Part shown: positions 31,540 to 42,407 of the stretch, piece by piece | Layout of the letters: each line of letters begins with the position of its first letter | How positions within the stretch are numbered: position 1 is the stretch's first letter | NCBI GenBank assembly: GCA_022695795.1 | Contig: MU404138.1 | Coordinates: forward strand, 62,001 to 126,000 | Source of the DNA: Biscogniauxia marginata | Lineage: Eukaryota > Ascomycota > Sordariomycetes > Xylariales > Xylariaceae | Direction: 5' to 3' | DNA: 64,000 bases | Program-made: the position numbers and the translations under genes | Notes under the pieces: generated by a model | The model's database searches: none | What the model saw: only the letters and a program-made list of their open reading frames with translations | Told to the model about the DNA's origin: nothing

Positions 31540-32184
31540 TCATTGAAACTTGGCAGGGTTGCTGGGTATCAACTTCCGCAACACCTCGATCTGTCGGGCT
31601 TGTGCCTTATTCTTGAGCTCTGTCACTCCACGTTTATCCACCCGCCTAGTTCCATTAGAATAGACGACGGTAAAATCCGGGACTACTTCAAAGGGCTTTA
31701 TGATGCTATGCGGCGTAAGGGTGCAATGCTAGCCACCATGAATCAGCACCAGTTGGCCAATACTCTTAATATGGGCAACACTCACCTTTCCTATCTTTGC
31801 CCCTTTACCAATCTTGCATCCAACGCCTACGTGGCATCCCTCGCCAATGTTGGTGCCCCCTGACTCGAGAACTGCGTTGACCTCGATGGTCGCATAGTCG
31901 TTGATATATACACCATCACGAGATTCACTAGGCCTTGGGTCTGCAGACGCGGCGCCTATGCTCGTGCGCTCATGGACTATACACCTTCGGCCGATGGTAA
32001 TCCGTCCATTGGAGGAGTCGAGTTTCGCTCGGGGGTGGACGACGGACTCGGAACTGATATTGATTGTATGGGTTCCTGTCAGGAGGGCCGAGTCGGCTAT
32101 TATGATAGAAGAGGAGAAGTTGACAGGTGCTTTGGGACCAGATTGAACGCGTGGGAGAATCGACTGGCGCTTGGAAGACGACAT
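31540..32184 (-). CDS. Dynactin subunit 6 (p27)
   Basis: A subunit of the pointed-end complex of dynactin, the activator of cytoplasmic dynein. Exons (minus) are 31786-32184 and 31540-31728, with a 57-nt intron (donor GTGAGT, acceptor GCTAG) at phase 0; 195 residues. The N-terminus is Ser-rich. From about residue 20 the sequence forms a left-handed beta-helix of hexapeptide repeats (SSIIIADSALLTG, VVHPRAKL, ITIGRRCIVHERTSIGAA, TIEVNAVLESGGTNIGEGCHVGVGCKIGKGAKIG). The second exon has DFTVVYSNGTRRVDKRG and ends EVLRKLIPSNPAKFQ, the conserved p27 tail. It is divergent from NUO51. Confidence 0.92.
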
Positions 32185-32688
32185 GTTCGTTAAGGGTGGT
32201 GAGTGCTGGGAATGTGGGAGCTCATAGCTACTACGGTGTCCAAGATGTTCATGAGAAATCAGTCCATCAGTCAGCGAAATATATAGCCTTACAAATTCCA
32301 AGCTTGCTAACAGAGGCCGGCCTCCTCTTAGTCTCGTCAGCTCAGCGGGCAACGCGTGAAGAATTGAAGTTGTAAAATCGGAGGGGCTTAAGTTAGACTA
32401 ATTGATCTTTAGAAGGTGGATTAGAGGTAACGCGTACAGATGTTACTCTGTGCCTTATCAGCTTATCCATAGATGAGATCACTCTGGAATGGTGGTCCAA
32501 GCTCTGCCCGCGACGGTGGCCCACCTAAGGCTAATTCAACCAATGGTAATGCAGATAATTCGGGATATTTCATTCAAGTGCCGCATCATTCATTCATTCA
32601 TTCAATGACACAAACCCACAAAACTCCCCGTCGACATCCGTACCCTACACTCCTCCTGCTCAATTGAGCGCCAATACTCACCTTCAAG
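32185..32688. promoter_or_regulatory. Divergent promoter region dynactin p27 / NUO51
   Basis: 504 bp between the two start codons. It holds a CATT tetranucleotide run at about 32586-32603 and a CCAAT-like ATTGG/CCAATGG pair near 32540. No specific regulator can be named. Confidence 0.55.
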
Positions 32689-34315
32689 ATGCTGTCAAGG
32701 ACAACTGCTCCGTCCGCAGCCTCTGCGAAGGCTCTTTCCCGCGTCGCCCTACCATCCTGCTCGAGAATACCCCAGACCAACTCCACCCAGCCGAGCCGGA
32801 ACTTCGCGACAGTTCAAGACGGCACCCCGAAGCGAACCTATGGCGGCCTCAAGGATCAGGATCGCATATTTCAAAACCTCTACGGACGATTCCCGCCCGA
32901 CCTAAAATCCGCCAAGAAGATGGGAGATTGGCATAAGACGAAGGAGATCTTATTGAAGGGTCACGACTGGATTATATCCGAGGTCAAAGCCTCCGGCTTG
33001 CGAGGGAGAGGAGGAGCCGGTTTCCCCTCTGGCATGAAATGGGTACGTGGACTATGAGATCTAGAGGGGGGGATATGTGCTAATTGGCATCACATCCTAG
33101 TCATTTATGAACTTTAAAGACTGGGACAAGGACACGAAGCCGCGGTATCTTGTCGTCAACGCCGACGAAGGCGAGCCAGGCACTTGCAAAGACCGAGAGA
33201 TTATGCGCAAAGACCCCCACAAGCTCGTTGAAGGATGTCTAGTTGCCGGCCGGGCCATGAACGCTACCGCTGCGTATATTTACATCCGTGGCGAGTTTAT
33301 CTACGAAGCTGCTGTCCTTCAAAAGGCCATTAATGAAGCTTACGCCGATGGGTTGATCGGCAAGAATGCTTGCGGATCCGGTTACGATTTCGACGTCTAT
33401 ATCCACCGCGGTGCTGGTGCTTACGTATGTGGTGAGGAGACTTCTTTGATCGAATCGTTAGAGGGCAAACCCGGCAAGCCCCGGCTGAAGCCCCCGTTTC
33501 CGGCTGCAGTCGGTGTCTTCGGCTGCCCCTCTACTGTCACCAACGTCGAAACTGTCGCTGTCGCCCCTACCATTTGCAGAAGAGGCGGTAGTTGGTTCGC
33601 TTCTTTCGGCCGGGAACGTAACCAGGGAACTAAGCTCTACTGTATTTCTGGCCATGTCAACAACCCCGTCACTGTCGAGGAGGAGATGAGTATTCCTCTC
33701 CGTGAACTCATTGATAGGCACTGTGGTGGTGTCAGAGGTGGCTGGGATAACTTGCTCGCCGTCATCCCCGGTGGCTCATCAACACCCATTCTCCCTAAGA
33801 GTATCTGCGACGACCAAATCATGGACTTCGATGCTCTGAAGGACAGCCAGTCAGGTTTGGGTACTGCGGCGGTGATCGTCATGGACAAAAGTACCGACGT
33901 TGTTCGGGCTATCGCTAGATTAAGTCATTTCTACCGCCATGAGTCATGTGGACAGTGTACACCTTGTCGAGAGGGTAGCAAGTGGACTGAACAGATTATG
34001 AGCCGATTCGAGAAAGGGATTGGCCGTGAGAGGGAAATTGACATGCTGCAGGAACTTACAAAGCAAGTTGAGGGACACACCATATGCGGTCAGTATTGTT
34101 CCGGAATACTTAGCATTAGACACGACGCTAACATAGCTACAGCGCTTGGGGAAGCCTTCGCGTGGCCCATTCAGGGTCTCATCCGTCACTTCCGGCCTGA
34201 GCTAGAAGCACGAATGCAAAAGTACGCGGCAGAAAATGGAGGAGCTCAAACATATGCCGGCGGTTGGAATCGTAGTGCTCGAGCTGAGGGCAAGCTGATT
34301 GCGCCTGGTCAATAA
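32689..34315 (+). CDS. NUO51: NADH:ubiquinone oxidoreductase 51 kDa subunit
   Basis: The complex I subunit that binds NADH, FMN and the N3 iron-sulfur cluster in the mitochondrial matrix arm. Exons are 32689-33042, 33101-34088 and 34143-34315, giving 504 residues. The first ~35 residues are a basic presequence ([16 protein letters not shown]). The FMN site is [16 protein letters not shown] (103-118). [31 protein letters not shown] and [20 protein letters not shown] follow. The N3 ligands are SCGQCTPC (Cys401, 404, 407) and the Cys of GHTIC (447). The third intron choice matters: a 54-nt segment at 34089-34142 starts GTCAGT and ends CTACAG, has no stop and is a multiple of three. Removing it restores the family sequence [16 protein letters not shown], so I treat it as an intron although it reads through. 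Confidence 0.96.
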
Positions 34316-34685
34316 TCGAAATTAAATCCTCTGTATTAGACAGCCGGGCGGCTTAATACGACTGGACTATGGTCGAAGAACGGAGTACGACACCTTATAC
34401 ACATTACCAAAAACTACACGTCACAATGCATATATTCACTACGCAATATTCCGGTATGCGTAATCAATGAGTTACGTGAAGGTCACATGCAATCATAAGA
34501 CGTGTGTGTTCTATGTTTTATCATCGTACCATTCACTTGCCAATTACGAAAAAAGAAATAAAACCAAAAAATATAAACAGCCTCGGAACTTCATCCTCAA
34601 GCTTCTCCTCCCCACACCCGCCTTGTAAGCTTAACTCTACATACCACAGACAGCCTGTTCGTTACCAACCAAACACCAGCCAACA
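34316..34685. other. Short intergenic stretch
   Basis: It holds the NUO51 3' region and the 5' region of the next small gene. A CT-rich pyrimidine track lies at about 34596-34625. No other gene is seen. Confidence 0.5.
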
Positions 34686-34949
34686 ATGTCCAATGCAGCA
34701 GACGACTACCGCCGCAGCAGCCAGGCCGCGGCGGCCGCCACGGACAACCACCAGCACCCGCAGATGGCCCCCGTATCGAGCACCGGGCCCCCTCCCGGCA
34801 CCCTCGACGCCGCGCCGCCGAACCCCTGGGGCCGACACGATCCGACTCCGTCGTACGTGAATCCCGAGCGGCAGTACGACCGGTACCAGGGAGAGAAGCG
34901 GGAGGGACAAAGGGGGGGAGGGAATAGATTTTATTGCGGGGTCATGTGA
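34686..34949 (+). CDS. Small disordered hypothetical protein
   Basis: A single exon of 87 residues starting in the context ACAATGTC. The product is low-complexity, rich in Ala, Gln, Pro, Asp and Arg: an Ala run at about 14-18, GPPPGTLDAAPPNPWG in the middle, then SYVNPERQYDRYQGEKREGQ, ending GVM. It has no signal peptide or membrane segment. The pyrimidine-rich leader and good start context support a real gene; the family is unknown. The last few residues run into G-rich DNA and may not be conserved. Confidence 0.55.
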   Translation: MSNAADDYRRSSQAAAAATDNHQHPQMAPVSSTGPPPGTLDAAPPNPWGRHDPTPSYVNPERQYDRYQGEKREGQRGGGNRFYCGVM

Positions 34950-35780
34950 GGGAAATTAGTGGTAGTAGAAGGGGGGGTTATCGACGCGTAAAGGGGAGGA
35001 GGATAGGTTGTCGGTAGTGGTTTTATCGTAAGGATTGCTATACGCGTGGTTTTTACATGTATCACGGTACATGTCGCGCGCGTGGGATTTGCGTGTGAAG
35101 AGATTATTACATAGTAGATTCTAACTCTGTCAATTAATTATCTAGCGACTCGCGTCGTATGAGCTAGGTGCCTATCGTGCGATACAGCTATTAAAAATGA
35201 CCAGGGATAATTTCAACTCTGGCTCTTGAAACAAATCACGTAGCCGCCCACGTTCGCTTCGTTTGTCTCCCAACCTCTGTCAACTTATGAGAGACGGGAA
35301 ATTGGAAACACCACGCCCAGCTTCAACTAGGTATATTGCTCCGAGTGGATGACGGCACTGATACATAGATCCATAAGCACTGAAGTTCTCGCAAACGAGT
35401 CCAAGGAATGCGTATACTAAATGGCGAATAATCTTCGCCCCTTTCTTGGATATCTCTCACTAGCGACCTAATCTTCTATTCAACTTTCCTAGCTTACTAA
35501 AACATATAATAATAATAATAATAATAAACCCATAGTCTGTTCCATCTAAAAACATTCCATATATCTTTTATTTTCCGGGTATTCCATAGCAAAGTTGATG
35601 AATTTATCGCAGCCTCTCTTCGGCTACAACAAAAACAGACCCTCTAATCTTGTCCATAATATTTAGCCCCTTTAAAAAAGGCAAAAGCAATTCTACCAAA
35701 GCAAAGCAGACATTATATATATGACCTGAGATCATTACACATTATAATATCATAATCCCTTACCAGGTCCCAGGGCCCTT
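34950..35780. other. Convergent intergenic stretch with AAT repeat
   Basis: No gene is seen. It has G-rich DNA to about 35040, then AT-rich DNA, with an (AAT)n run at 35506-35527. Confidence 0.5.
35506..35527. repeat. (AAT)n microsatellite
   Basis: About seven perfect AAT units in AT-rich intergenic DNA. Confidence 0.9.
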
Positions 35781-37483
35781 CTAATCCGCATCGGTATCCT
35801 TAGCTTTGTCGTAACTCGTATCGGCGCTCTTCCGCGGGTAACCAATCTTCTCGGCCAGGAGGTTGGTCAAGCCAGCTCCGCTGTCGCCACTGTCGGCGCG
35901 CCCCGTCTCCATCAGCGTCTTCTCCTTCTCGCGCTCCTCCGAGTCGATGGCCTCGCTCTTGCGGCGGTTCTCCTCGAGCGCTCGCTCGGCCTTGAGCTGC
36001 TTCCCGAGATCGCCCGCCTTCTTGCCGCTGGACCGGATCTTGTCGATGGCCTCGCGCGTGAGCTCCTGCCGGAACATCTTCTCGACCACGTCCTTCTTGC
36101 GCGTGCGCCGCCCACCAATGCTGATTAAGATTCCCGCCGTGATGTTGACCGCGATCGAGCAGCTGAGGATGGTGGCCGTCACCGCCGCGGGGCGGACGTG
36201 CCAGTCGATGCCCCAAGTCGTGGCCCCGAGCGAGATCTGCAAGCACGAGTGTAGGTCGAGTAGCGTCACGATTACTATGAGTAAATTCAACGGGAAGGCG
36301 TAGTGCGTCCTGGTCTCGTGCGGTTTGTAGAAAGTGTGCGACCTAGCGAATTTGTTCTGGTGATGCACGAGCCGCGCTTCTTGGTGTGGAGTCAGTACTG
36401 AGATCTCGTCGCGCTGCGCTTCGAGGTCTGGATGCGTGGGCAGGTCATTCTTGTCTCGTAGCTTTGACATGTGTTTGTTCCGCCGCAGCTTCCACGTCAG
36501 TCGGTGGTAGTGTGCGATGTATATCATGTGGTATGTGTCAACGGCACGGAACGGCGCGAGGCCGTCACCGACGATGGCGAAGAGGGCGACAAGGACATAG
36601 TCGATTATATTGATAATGTAGAGCTGCTGCTCACCGACGTAAATCCAGCCGATAAGGAATAGTACCCAGGCCAAACCGAAGAGGGTGATAAGGGTCGCAT
36701 ATAGCGTCACAAAGAAGCCAAGTGGTTTCCGGACGTATTGACCAAAAGCTCGCATGGTGCGCTTAAATTTTGATCGGCGCGAATGTAACATGTGGCGAAC
36801 ATGGTCGTTGAGTTCGGCCTTTTCCTCGTCAGTCCAACCCTCTAAAGACACCCCGTCTGGGAGGACGGCGTGGTTGAAGTTGAACTCGTAGTTTTCCTCC
36901 TCATCGTCATCCCGAGAACTTTGCTCTTCCCTGTCTTCTCTTCGGCCTTGGCGGCCTTGGATTGGATCGGGGGCCCTAGAAAGTTGATAGGTAGGCCGCC
37001 GGTTGATAAACCTGCCCAGTGAAGGTATAAAGAGTGAATTCTGGATGTTGGTTACGTTGTTTAACGTGGACACCTCGGGGTCTGGCCGTCGTAGTATAGT
37101 GTGGTTAGCTTTACCGGCGACTGTCCTCTGCCCAACGACACGATTAGCTACGTACCAATTACGTCGAGCACGTCGGCGAGACCCGGGTCGATCTGGTTGC
37201 GACCATTCGGGGCGTTGAAGAGCGCAGTACTCATCAATCTGCCGTTCTCGGGGACGGCAGGCAGGCTGGAGATAGACGGACGTCTTCGAGGTTGTATCGC
37301 AGACAAATTTGGCCGCGACCTGCCACGACCAAGCGGGTCTGAACTCGAGCGACGTCTCCCCGTCTCTTGTTGATCGTCGCCATGATTGTATGTCTGGGAT
37401 TGTTGAAGCTGCGGCGGCGGCGACAGCGTTTCCGTTGTCGACTGCTGTGTCTGGGGAAAGTGGACATGCCGCTCCTCAGACAT
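35781..37483 (-). CDS. DUF2985-type integral membrane protein
   Basis: Exons (minus) are 37156-37483 and 35781-37081, joined by a 74-nt intron (donor GTACGT, acceptor GCCAG) that splits an Asp codon; 542 residues. The N-terminal ~190 residues are disordered, with basic and acidic patches (GRRRSSSDPLGRGRSRPN, DDDEEENYEFNF). The block RKPLGFFVTLYATLITLFGLAW starts the membrane part. The DUF2985 signature IINIIDYVLVALFAIVGDGLAPFRAVDTYHM follows. Two to three further helices lie at FPLNLLIVIVTLLDLHSCL and AAVTATILSCSIAVNITAGILIS. The tail is highly charged and probably coiled-coil (RKKDVVEKMFRQELTREAIDKIR). The function of this fungal family is not established. Confidence 0.87.
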
Positions 37484-38313
37484 TCTAAGAAATGGACGCG
37501 ACGGTCCCAAGAAACTCGAATTATATTGTAGAAGTAAGGAGTGTCATACTAGGAGGCGGCATTTTATTTTAATGTCGAAAATACTAGGTAGGTAGTATTG
37601 TTGGAAGGTAGGTACTTAGGTAAGTTTCGAGCAATAGTGATGATCTCATACGGTCCACTTGATTGTCCACCCGCAGATTCGATCGCGCCCAGACAGGGTT
37701 AGTTACCTATTAGCTAAGGGGAAAACAGGGAATCCGGAAACCCTAGCAGCGTCTACGCATGTACTACGTATAGTATATCCTAGAAAATGCATAGCTGCAT
37801 AAGGTAATTAGTGCATACGTCCCATTTAACTGCATACGAAACTGCAAGATCATTGGGTTTCATACCAGTTAACTACATAACTGCTTATTAACATCTAAAA
37901 AATAAATATGCACCTTGCAAGGGTTATATTGCTTGTTTTCCAGGCTAAGTTTTAGTGTGTAGGTACTGCATCAAGTGGCCCGAATAACAAGACTCCTTGG
38001 CAGCTTAGCTACCACTTAATCACCGTATCTCCTGTGCACTGTATATACTTCTCGATCTTGATCACCGCTTTCGGCTTGATGATATTCGTTTTGGGGCCTC
38101 TTCGGATTGAGACGGTGCATGGTGCCCATTTGGTGAGCACCCATTACGCTTCTGACTTTTCTACACTGTTGCCCTGTCTCTGGTGACTTTGCAAATTTAA
38201 CAGACCCTCCATGCCTGGTTCCTGGCTGCGCCGGCCGATTAGGCGGTGTAATCTAAAACTACAGCCAGTCATGGCAAGATTCGGCCAAGAGCAAGGCACA
38301 TCATTCAAGCCAC
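37484..38313. other. Intergenic stretch
   Basis: No gene is seen. TAGGTAGGTAG-type motifs occur at 37588-37625, and a cluster of GCATA-containing repeats (TGCATAAGG, TGCATACG, TGCATACGAAACTGCA) at about 37785-37850. Confidence 0.5.
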
Positions 38314-39255
38314 CTACTCTTGAAGCTGGGGCATACCATCGTCATAAAGATCGTTCCACCACATAATATCCTGAAGCCTCTCCTCGGTTAAGTTGGCATT
38401 GACAAAATGCTCCCTCTGAGGTGTTCTAATCCGACGATGGATTTCCCCAGCCGTTTTCCAGCCAAAAAAGCCAGCCATTTCCCAGTCGACAAGTCCCACG
38501 ATCTTATCATTATCAACTATGCAGTTAGACTCGGTAAAGTCATTATGCATGAAACCCATGTCCGGGTCGACATTGGTCTCTGAAAAGAGGATATTTGCTT
38601 CTAGGGGATGAATACGGCCGTTCGTGAGGATATTAGGATCTCGAACGACGTGGTAACGAGCCCGGCGTCCGTCGGAGGGCTTGATAGTGTGTAATTGTCG
38701 AAGTATCTCTCGTGCTTGTTGTTTGAAGGATTGCTTTTGGTCTTGTGATAAGTATGGCCATGCGACGTTTAAACCAACGCCAGGGAGCCTTTCCTGCACT
38801 AGTACCTGGCAATCATTGATCTATAGTGGTGTTAATAGTAAAACATAGCTACGCAGTCCGGGAGAAAGCACAAATACCTTACCGGCCAAGTAAATCTTTG
38901 GTACTCTAATGTCTTTTAAAACGCTCTCAGCAATGGCAACGGCCTGGACTTCGTTGGCATCAGCATACGAGTAGTCAATCTCATGGCGCCGGCCGTCCTT
39001 TGTCTTATGCAAATGGCTCGATTTGACTATTACGCTACCAAGGGCAAACACGTCGCGGCCACCCTCGTCAGCTGGGTAAATTCTGACAGATTCGTCGCAG
39101 AGATCAACCACCGTCTCCCAGAATTGCAGGGAGTTGGCGTGCTGCGGATCGACGTGAAAGTCGTCAGGTCTGGGGAAGTACCGGCCGTAAAACGGCACGT
39201 CTGCATAAGTGTCGGAAGCGGGTATGTTGTCTGGGTTCGCCACGTATGGGTTCAT
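38314..39255 (-). CDS. Aminoglycoside-phosphotransferase/choline-kinase-like protein
   Basis: Exons (minus) are 38878-39255 and 38314-38820, with a 57-nt intron (donor GTATTT, acceptor TATAG), phase 0; 294 residues. The first exon has an ATP-side lobe with SVIVKSSHLHKT (a likely ATP-binding Lys) and ANEVQAVAIAESV (likely the paired Glu). The second exon has the interlobe hinge QVLVQERLPGVGL. The catalytic loop is FMHNDFTESN (His218, Asp220, Asn225) and the metal-binding block is IVGLVDWEMAGFFG (Asp238). These are the hallmarks of the APH superfamily. Fungal members are numerous and their substrates are mostly unknown; antibiotic resistance should not be inferred. The fold is complete with no sign of truncation. 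Confidence 0.88.
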
Positions 39256-39836
39256 GATGAAATTGAGACAGATGCCTGTCTGAGAGACGGGATGGATGTA
39301 GCTCTTAGATGAGGGCTCTTAGATGAGGGCGAAACACGCCAGATCGTTCCTGGATCAAGTTTAGTGTGCGACCGGCCAGGCGCTTCCTTGAGCGAGTCGA
39401 ACGGGACGACGAGTTATCTGCGGGTGCCTTGTTATCTGCATCCTCCAGTCTCACATGCATTCGCATCAGCTCTAATTTAGTATTTCAAACCCGGTTAGGG
39501 ACTGCCTAGTAGTAGGTACTAACCAGACTAACTTAGATTCACCGATCAACGATACCTGATATAGCTTCATGTCCGGCCCCTAGTGCGGGGACCTTATGTA
39601 GGTATACATCGAAAGTAATATCAATTTATCAGATGCACATCGTTCTAGCCGAGTACAAATAGATCCACTGGAGGAGAAACCAGAGGTAACCAACTTGCAC
39701 ACAGAAGATCCCTCTATTATCATACAAAAAGAAAAGAAAAGAAAAGAAGAAGCCATCATCGTCATAACCCTTTTTTTCTTTTCTTTTTTGATAGCATTGT
39801 AGGTGAAATGCCCTCCCTTTCTTTCTCAGTTTCATA
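39256..39836. other. Intergenic stretch
   Basis: No gene is seen. A direct duplication of about 16 bp (GCTCTTAGATGAGGGC) lies at about 39301-39330. A GAAAA-type tandem run is at 39726-39751 next to a poly-T/CTTTT run at about 39770-39790. Confidence 0.5.
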
Positions 39837-41140
39837 TCACAATATGACACACCCACCTTTACCCTCCAGCGCTGAAATGCGCTCTTGGAGAGACCTGACC
39901 GCCTCCTCGCCCATTCGTCGTTCATCCTTCAGTGTCTTATCCATATTGCTGATTAGGCTTTGGTAATGCTCCTTCAAGGCGTCAATGACAACCTTATTCT
40001 CATTGGCCGAGTTCTTCATCAATGTCTCCATCTCCGCAATCTCGCGCTGGTGTTCAGCCTTCATCCGTATGATCTCGGCCATGACCTCGCGACCCGCCGA
40101 CGTGTCCTTGAGAGCCATATTGCCATCGCTCATCTCCTCTTGCAATTGAAGGTAGAAGGGGGCATTTTCCATGATCATCTGGGCGATTTGCTGTGCCGAC
40201 TCGGGCGTCCCGCCGTACCGGACTGCTTTAGCCTTGTAGGCTATCATTATCTTCCAGAACTGGTCTTTCAGCTCTTGCTCTCGCGCTAGACCCTGCGCCT
40301 CTTCCACCTTGTCCCACATGCTCGTCGCCAATACCACGTTCTTCAGGTTGTCCTTACCTGTGAGCTCTTGGAACATCTTGAGATTTTTCGTCGCGTGGTG
40401 CGTTACACGCGTATCGGAGATGGGATGCAGATAGATGATGCCCGAGAGCTTCAACTCGTTCTTGTAGGCTGTGGCAAGGTAGTCGGCGATCAACTCGAGT
40501 ACCTCGCTATCAGATAGGGTTGTATCTGAAAAGCCCGGCGTGTCTACGAAGCGCACTACTCGTCCTTTGATTGTGGTCTTAACAACCTGAATGTCGCGCG
40601 TGCCTAGAGGTTTAGACTCGTCAGTAATGTGTAGACGCTAGAGGAAGGGCGTATTCTATGCGTACATGAAGTAAGACTGTGGCCGATTTCCAGGTCACTC
40701 CGCCCCGTCACCTTTGAAATAAAGGTTGTCTTGCCGGATCCTGTCATTCTAATTTCATCCAGAGTCAGCCTGCTTTGACACGCCATGGCAAGGTTCGGGA
40801 CATCTTACCCCATTACAGCAATCAGAAGATCCCCACCCCCCAAGAATTTCTTAGCCATCGACTTGGTATAGTTCAGGACACCACTTTCCCCAGCTCTAGC
40901 CTCGCCCTCGCCTTCTCTCGGATTCCGGCGCGAAACTGACGTATGGGAATCGTCAAGGCAGGGTTCGGTGAACCTTGTGGCAGCACTTTTGGGGCTTGAA
41001 GGCATTCTGCTGTGTCTTCGACTACTCGTACGCGATCGAGCAGGCAGCTCCGGGGTCGACACACCACTGACAGGCATGGCGCTCTCGATACCGTCGAACT
41101 CTTCGTCCGAGACGACGTAAGGCTCGGTGACTACGGTCAT
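39837..41140 (-). CDS. AIG1-like GTPase with C-terminal CaaX motif
   Basis: Exons (minus) are 40809-41140, 40666-40748 and 39837-40603; the introns are 60 and 62 nt (donors GTAAGA and GTACGC) and all phases agree, giving 393 residues. The first 95 residues are polar. The P-loop GMTGSGKT (residues 111-118) is cut by intron 1 after its first Gly codon begins. Switch II is RFVDTPGFSDT (Asp159). The region NVVLATSMWDKV stands where the G4 motif is expected. A long helical region with heptad spacing (about 290-385: MKAEHQREIAEMETLMK) follows. The protein ends GGCVIL, a CaaX box whose final Leu predicts geranylgeranylation. This suggests a membrane-anchored, coiled-coil GTPase related to the AIG1/GIMAP or septin-like group. 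The function in fungi is unknown. Confidence 0.88.
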
Positions 41141-42407
41141 GTTCTTCTGAGGGTAGGGTGTCGTAGGTTGGGAGTCTTCCTGCTCGTTCGTAAGTCTACC
41201 TCGTACGGACGGATATATGTATATCCTCGATTGCGTTTGTAGTTTCGCGTTTGTAGTTTCGCGTTTGTAGCTGTTGGGTGCTGTTTGTCGGCAGCTCGTG
41301 TAAGTTGTGATCGTTTACCTGAATCGGTAGCCGCAGCGGGGCAGTGTACATGTATATAGAGTTAGGTACGGGTAGTTGCATCCATAGCAGCCTAAACCTG
41401 ACGTAGTGCAGCCCACCTTGAAGACCGACCTACAGTGGGGTAAAACAAAAAACGTCCAATTTTGAACATTTATCTTATATGTCACGGCTTGGCCAGAACC
41501 CCCACCTGCAATTGTACTCACTACAGAGCAATAAGGCCATAGAACAATACCTAGGCCTGGGAGACCCCATATGTATTTAGCCGCGCGAATAGTCCTAGCG
41601 ACCATTGTAAATTTCATCTATGAGGTTCTCGTCCAGAAATTTAATTTAATACGTCCAACCCGCTCTCAACGTGATATGCGCCACAACATTATCCAAGCTC
41701 CTCATACGCGGCCTGTAGGTCGGGCTCTTTAGGCACAGCTAGAAATCTACCTAGGTGGTATGCAGTGTCCGTCGCGAAGCTGGGGTCTTTTTTTTTTCTT
41801 TACCCAATCCTTCTCAGAACGATCAACCATGCGCAGTTATTAGTAGAAGTTGGTCTAACATACATCATCTGAATGTCTAGAGAGGCAAATCGTAATCCCT
41901 TGTACATAGTAACCTTAAGTGGCCCAAAAACTTTCGTACATGCTTTACTTTATCTTGTGTACACTATTGGCGACGCGGGAATGACCGTACCTAAACAATT
42001 GGTTGCTCATAATTTCAGTATCTACATACCTACCAAATATAATATCATAGCTATATCCTAAGGCGTAGTGACCATATTGTATTTACTTAGAACTGCCTAC
42101 ATATATTATCAAGCACAACCGGCGTGTTAGTTACAAGATAGAACGACCTTGATGGCGGCGCGACACGGGATGTGCTTCACCAATTGAATCTATGTTGCAG
42201 ATATTCTAGACATATGACTAAGCAGGTAGTCGTTCTGAACGTCCCACATCGTGAGCGACTTAGGTATTATAAAGGAAGAGATGCATAGTTCCATTCGTAT
42301 CCACACCGGTCATAGGACGTATACTTATGTTACTTAATTAGGTAGTGCAATCCCACCCCATCAGCCAATCCTAATCATCATCGCAGTGAGCAGGAAAAGA
42401 AAAGAAA
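41141..42407. other. Intergenic stretch
   Basis: No gene is supported. A duplicated GTTTGTAGTTTCGC occurs at about 41235-41262, just upstream of the GTPase gene. The rest is AT-rich with CCTAGGTGG and TTAGGTAGT motifs. Confidence 0.5.

Noticed and set aside
38314..39255. Antibiotic-resistance gene
   Set aside because: The APH fold alone does not indicate resistance; fungal members of this superfamily are numerous and intron-containing like this one.
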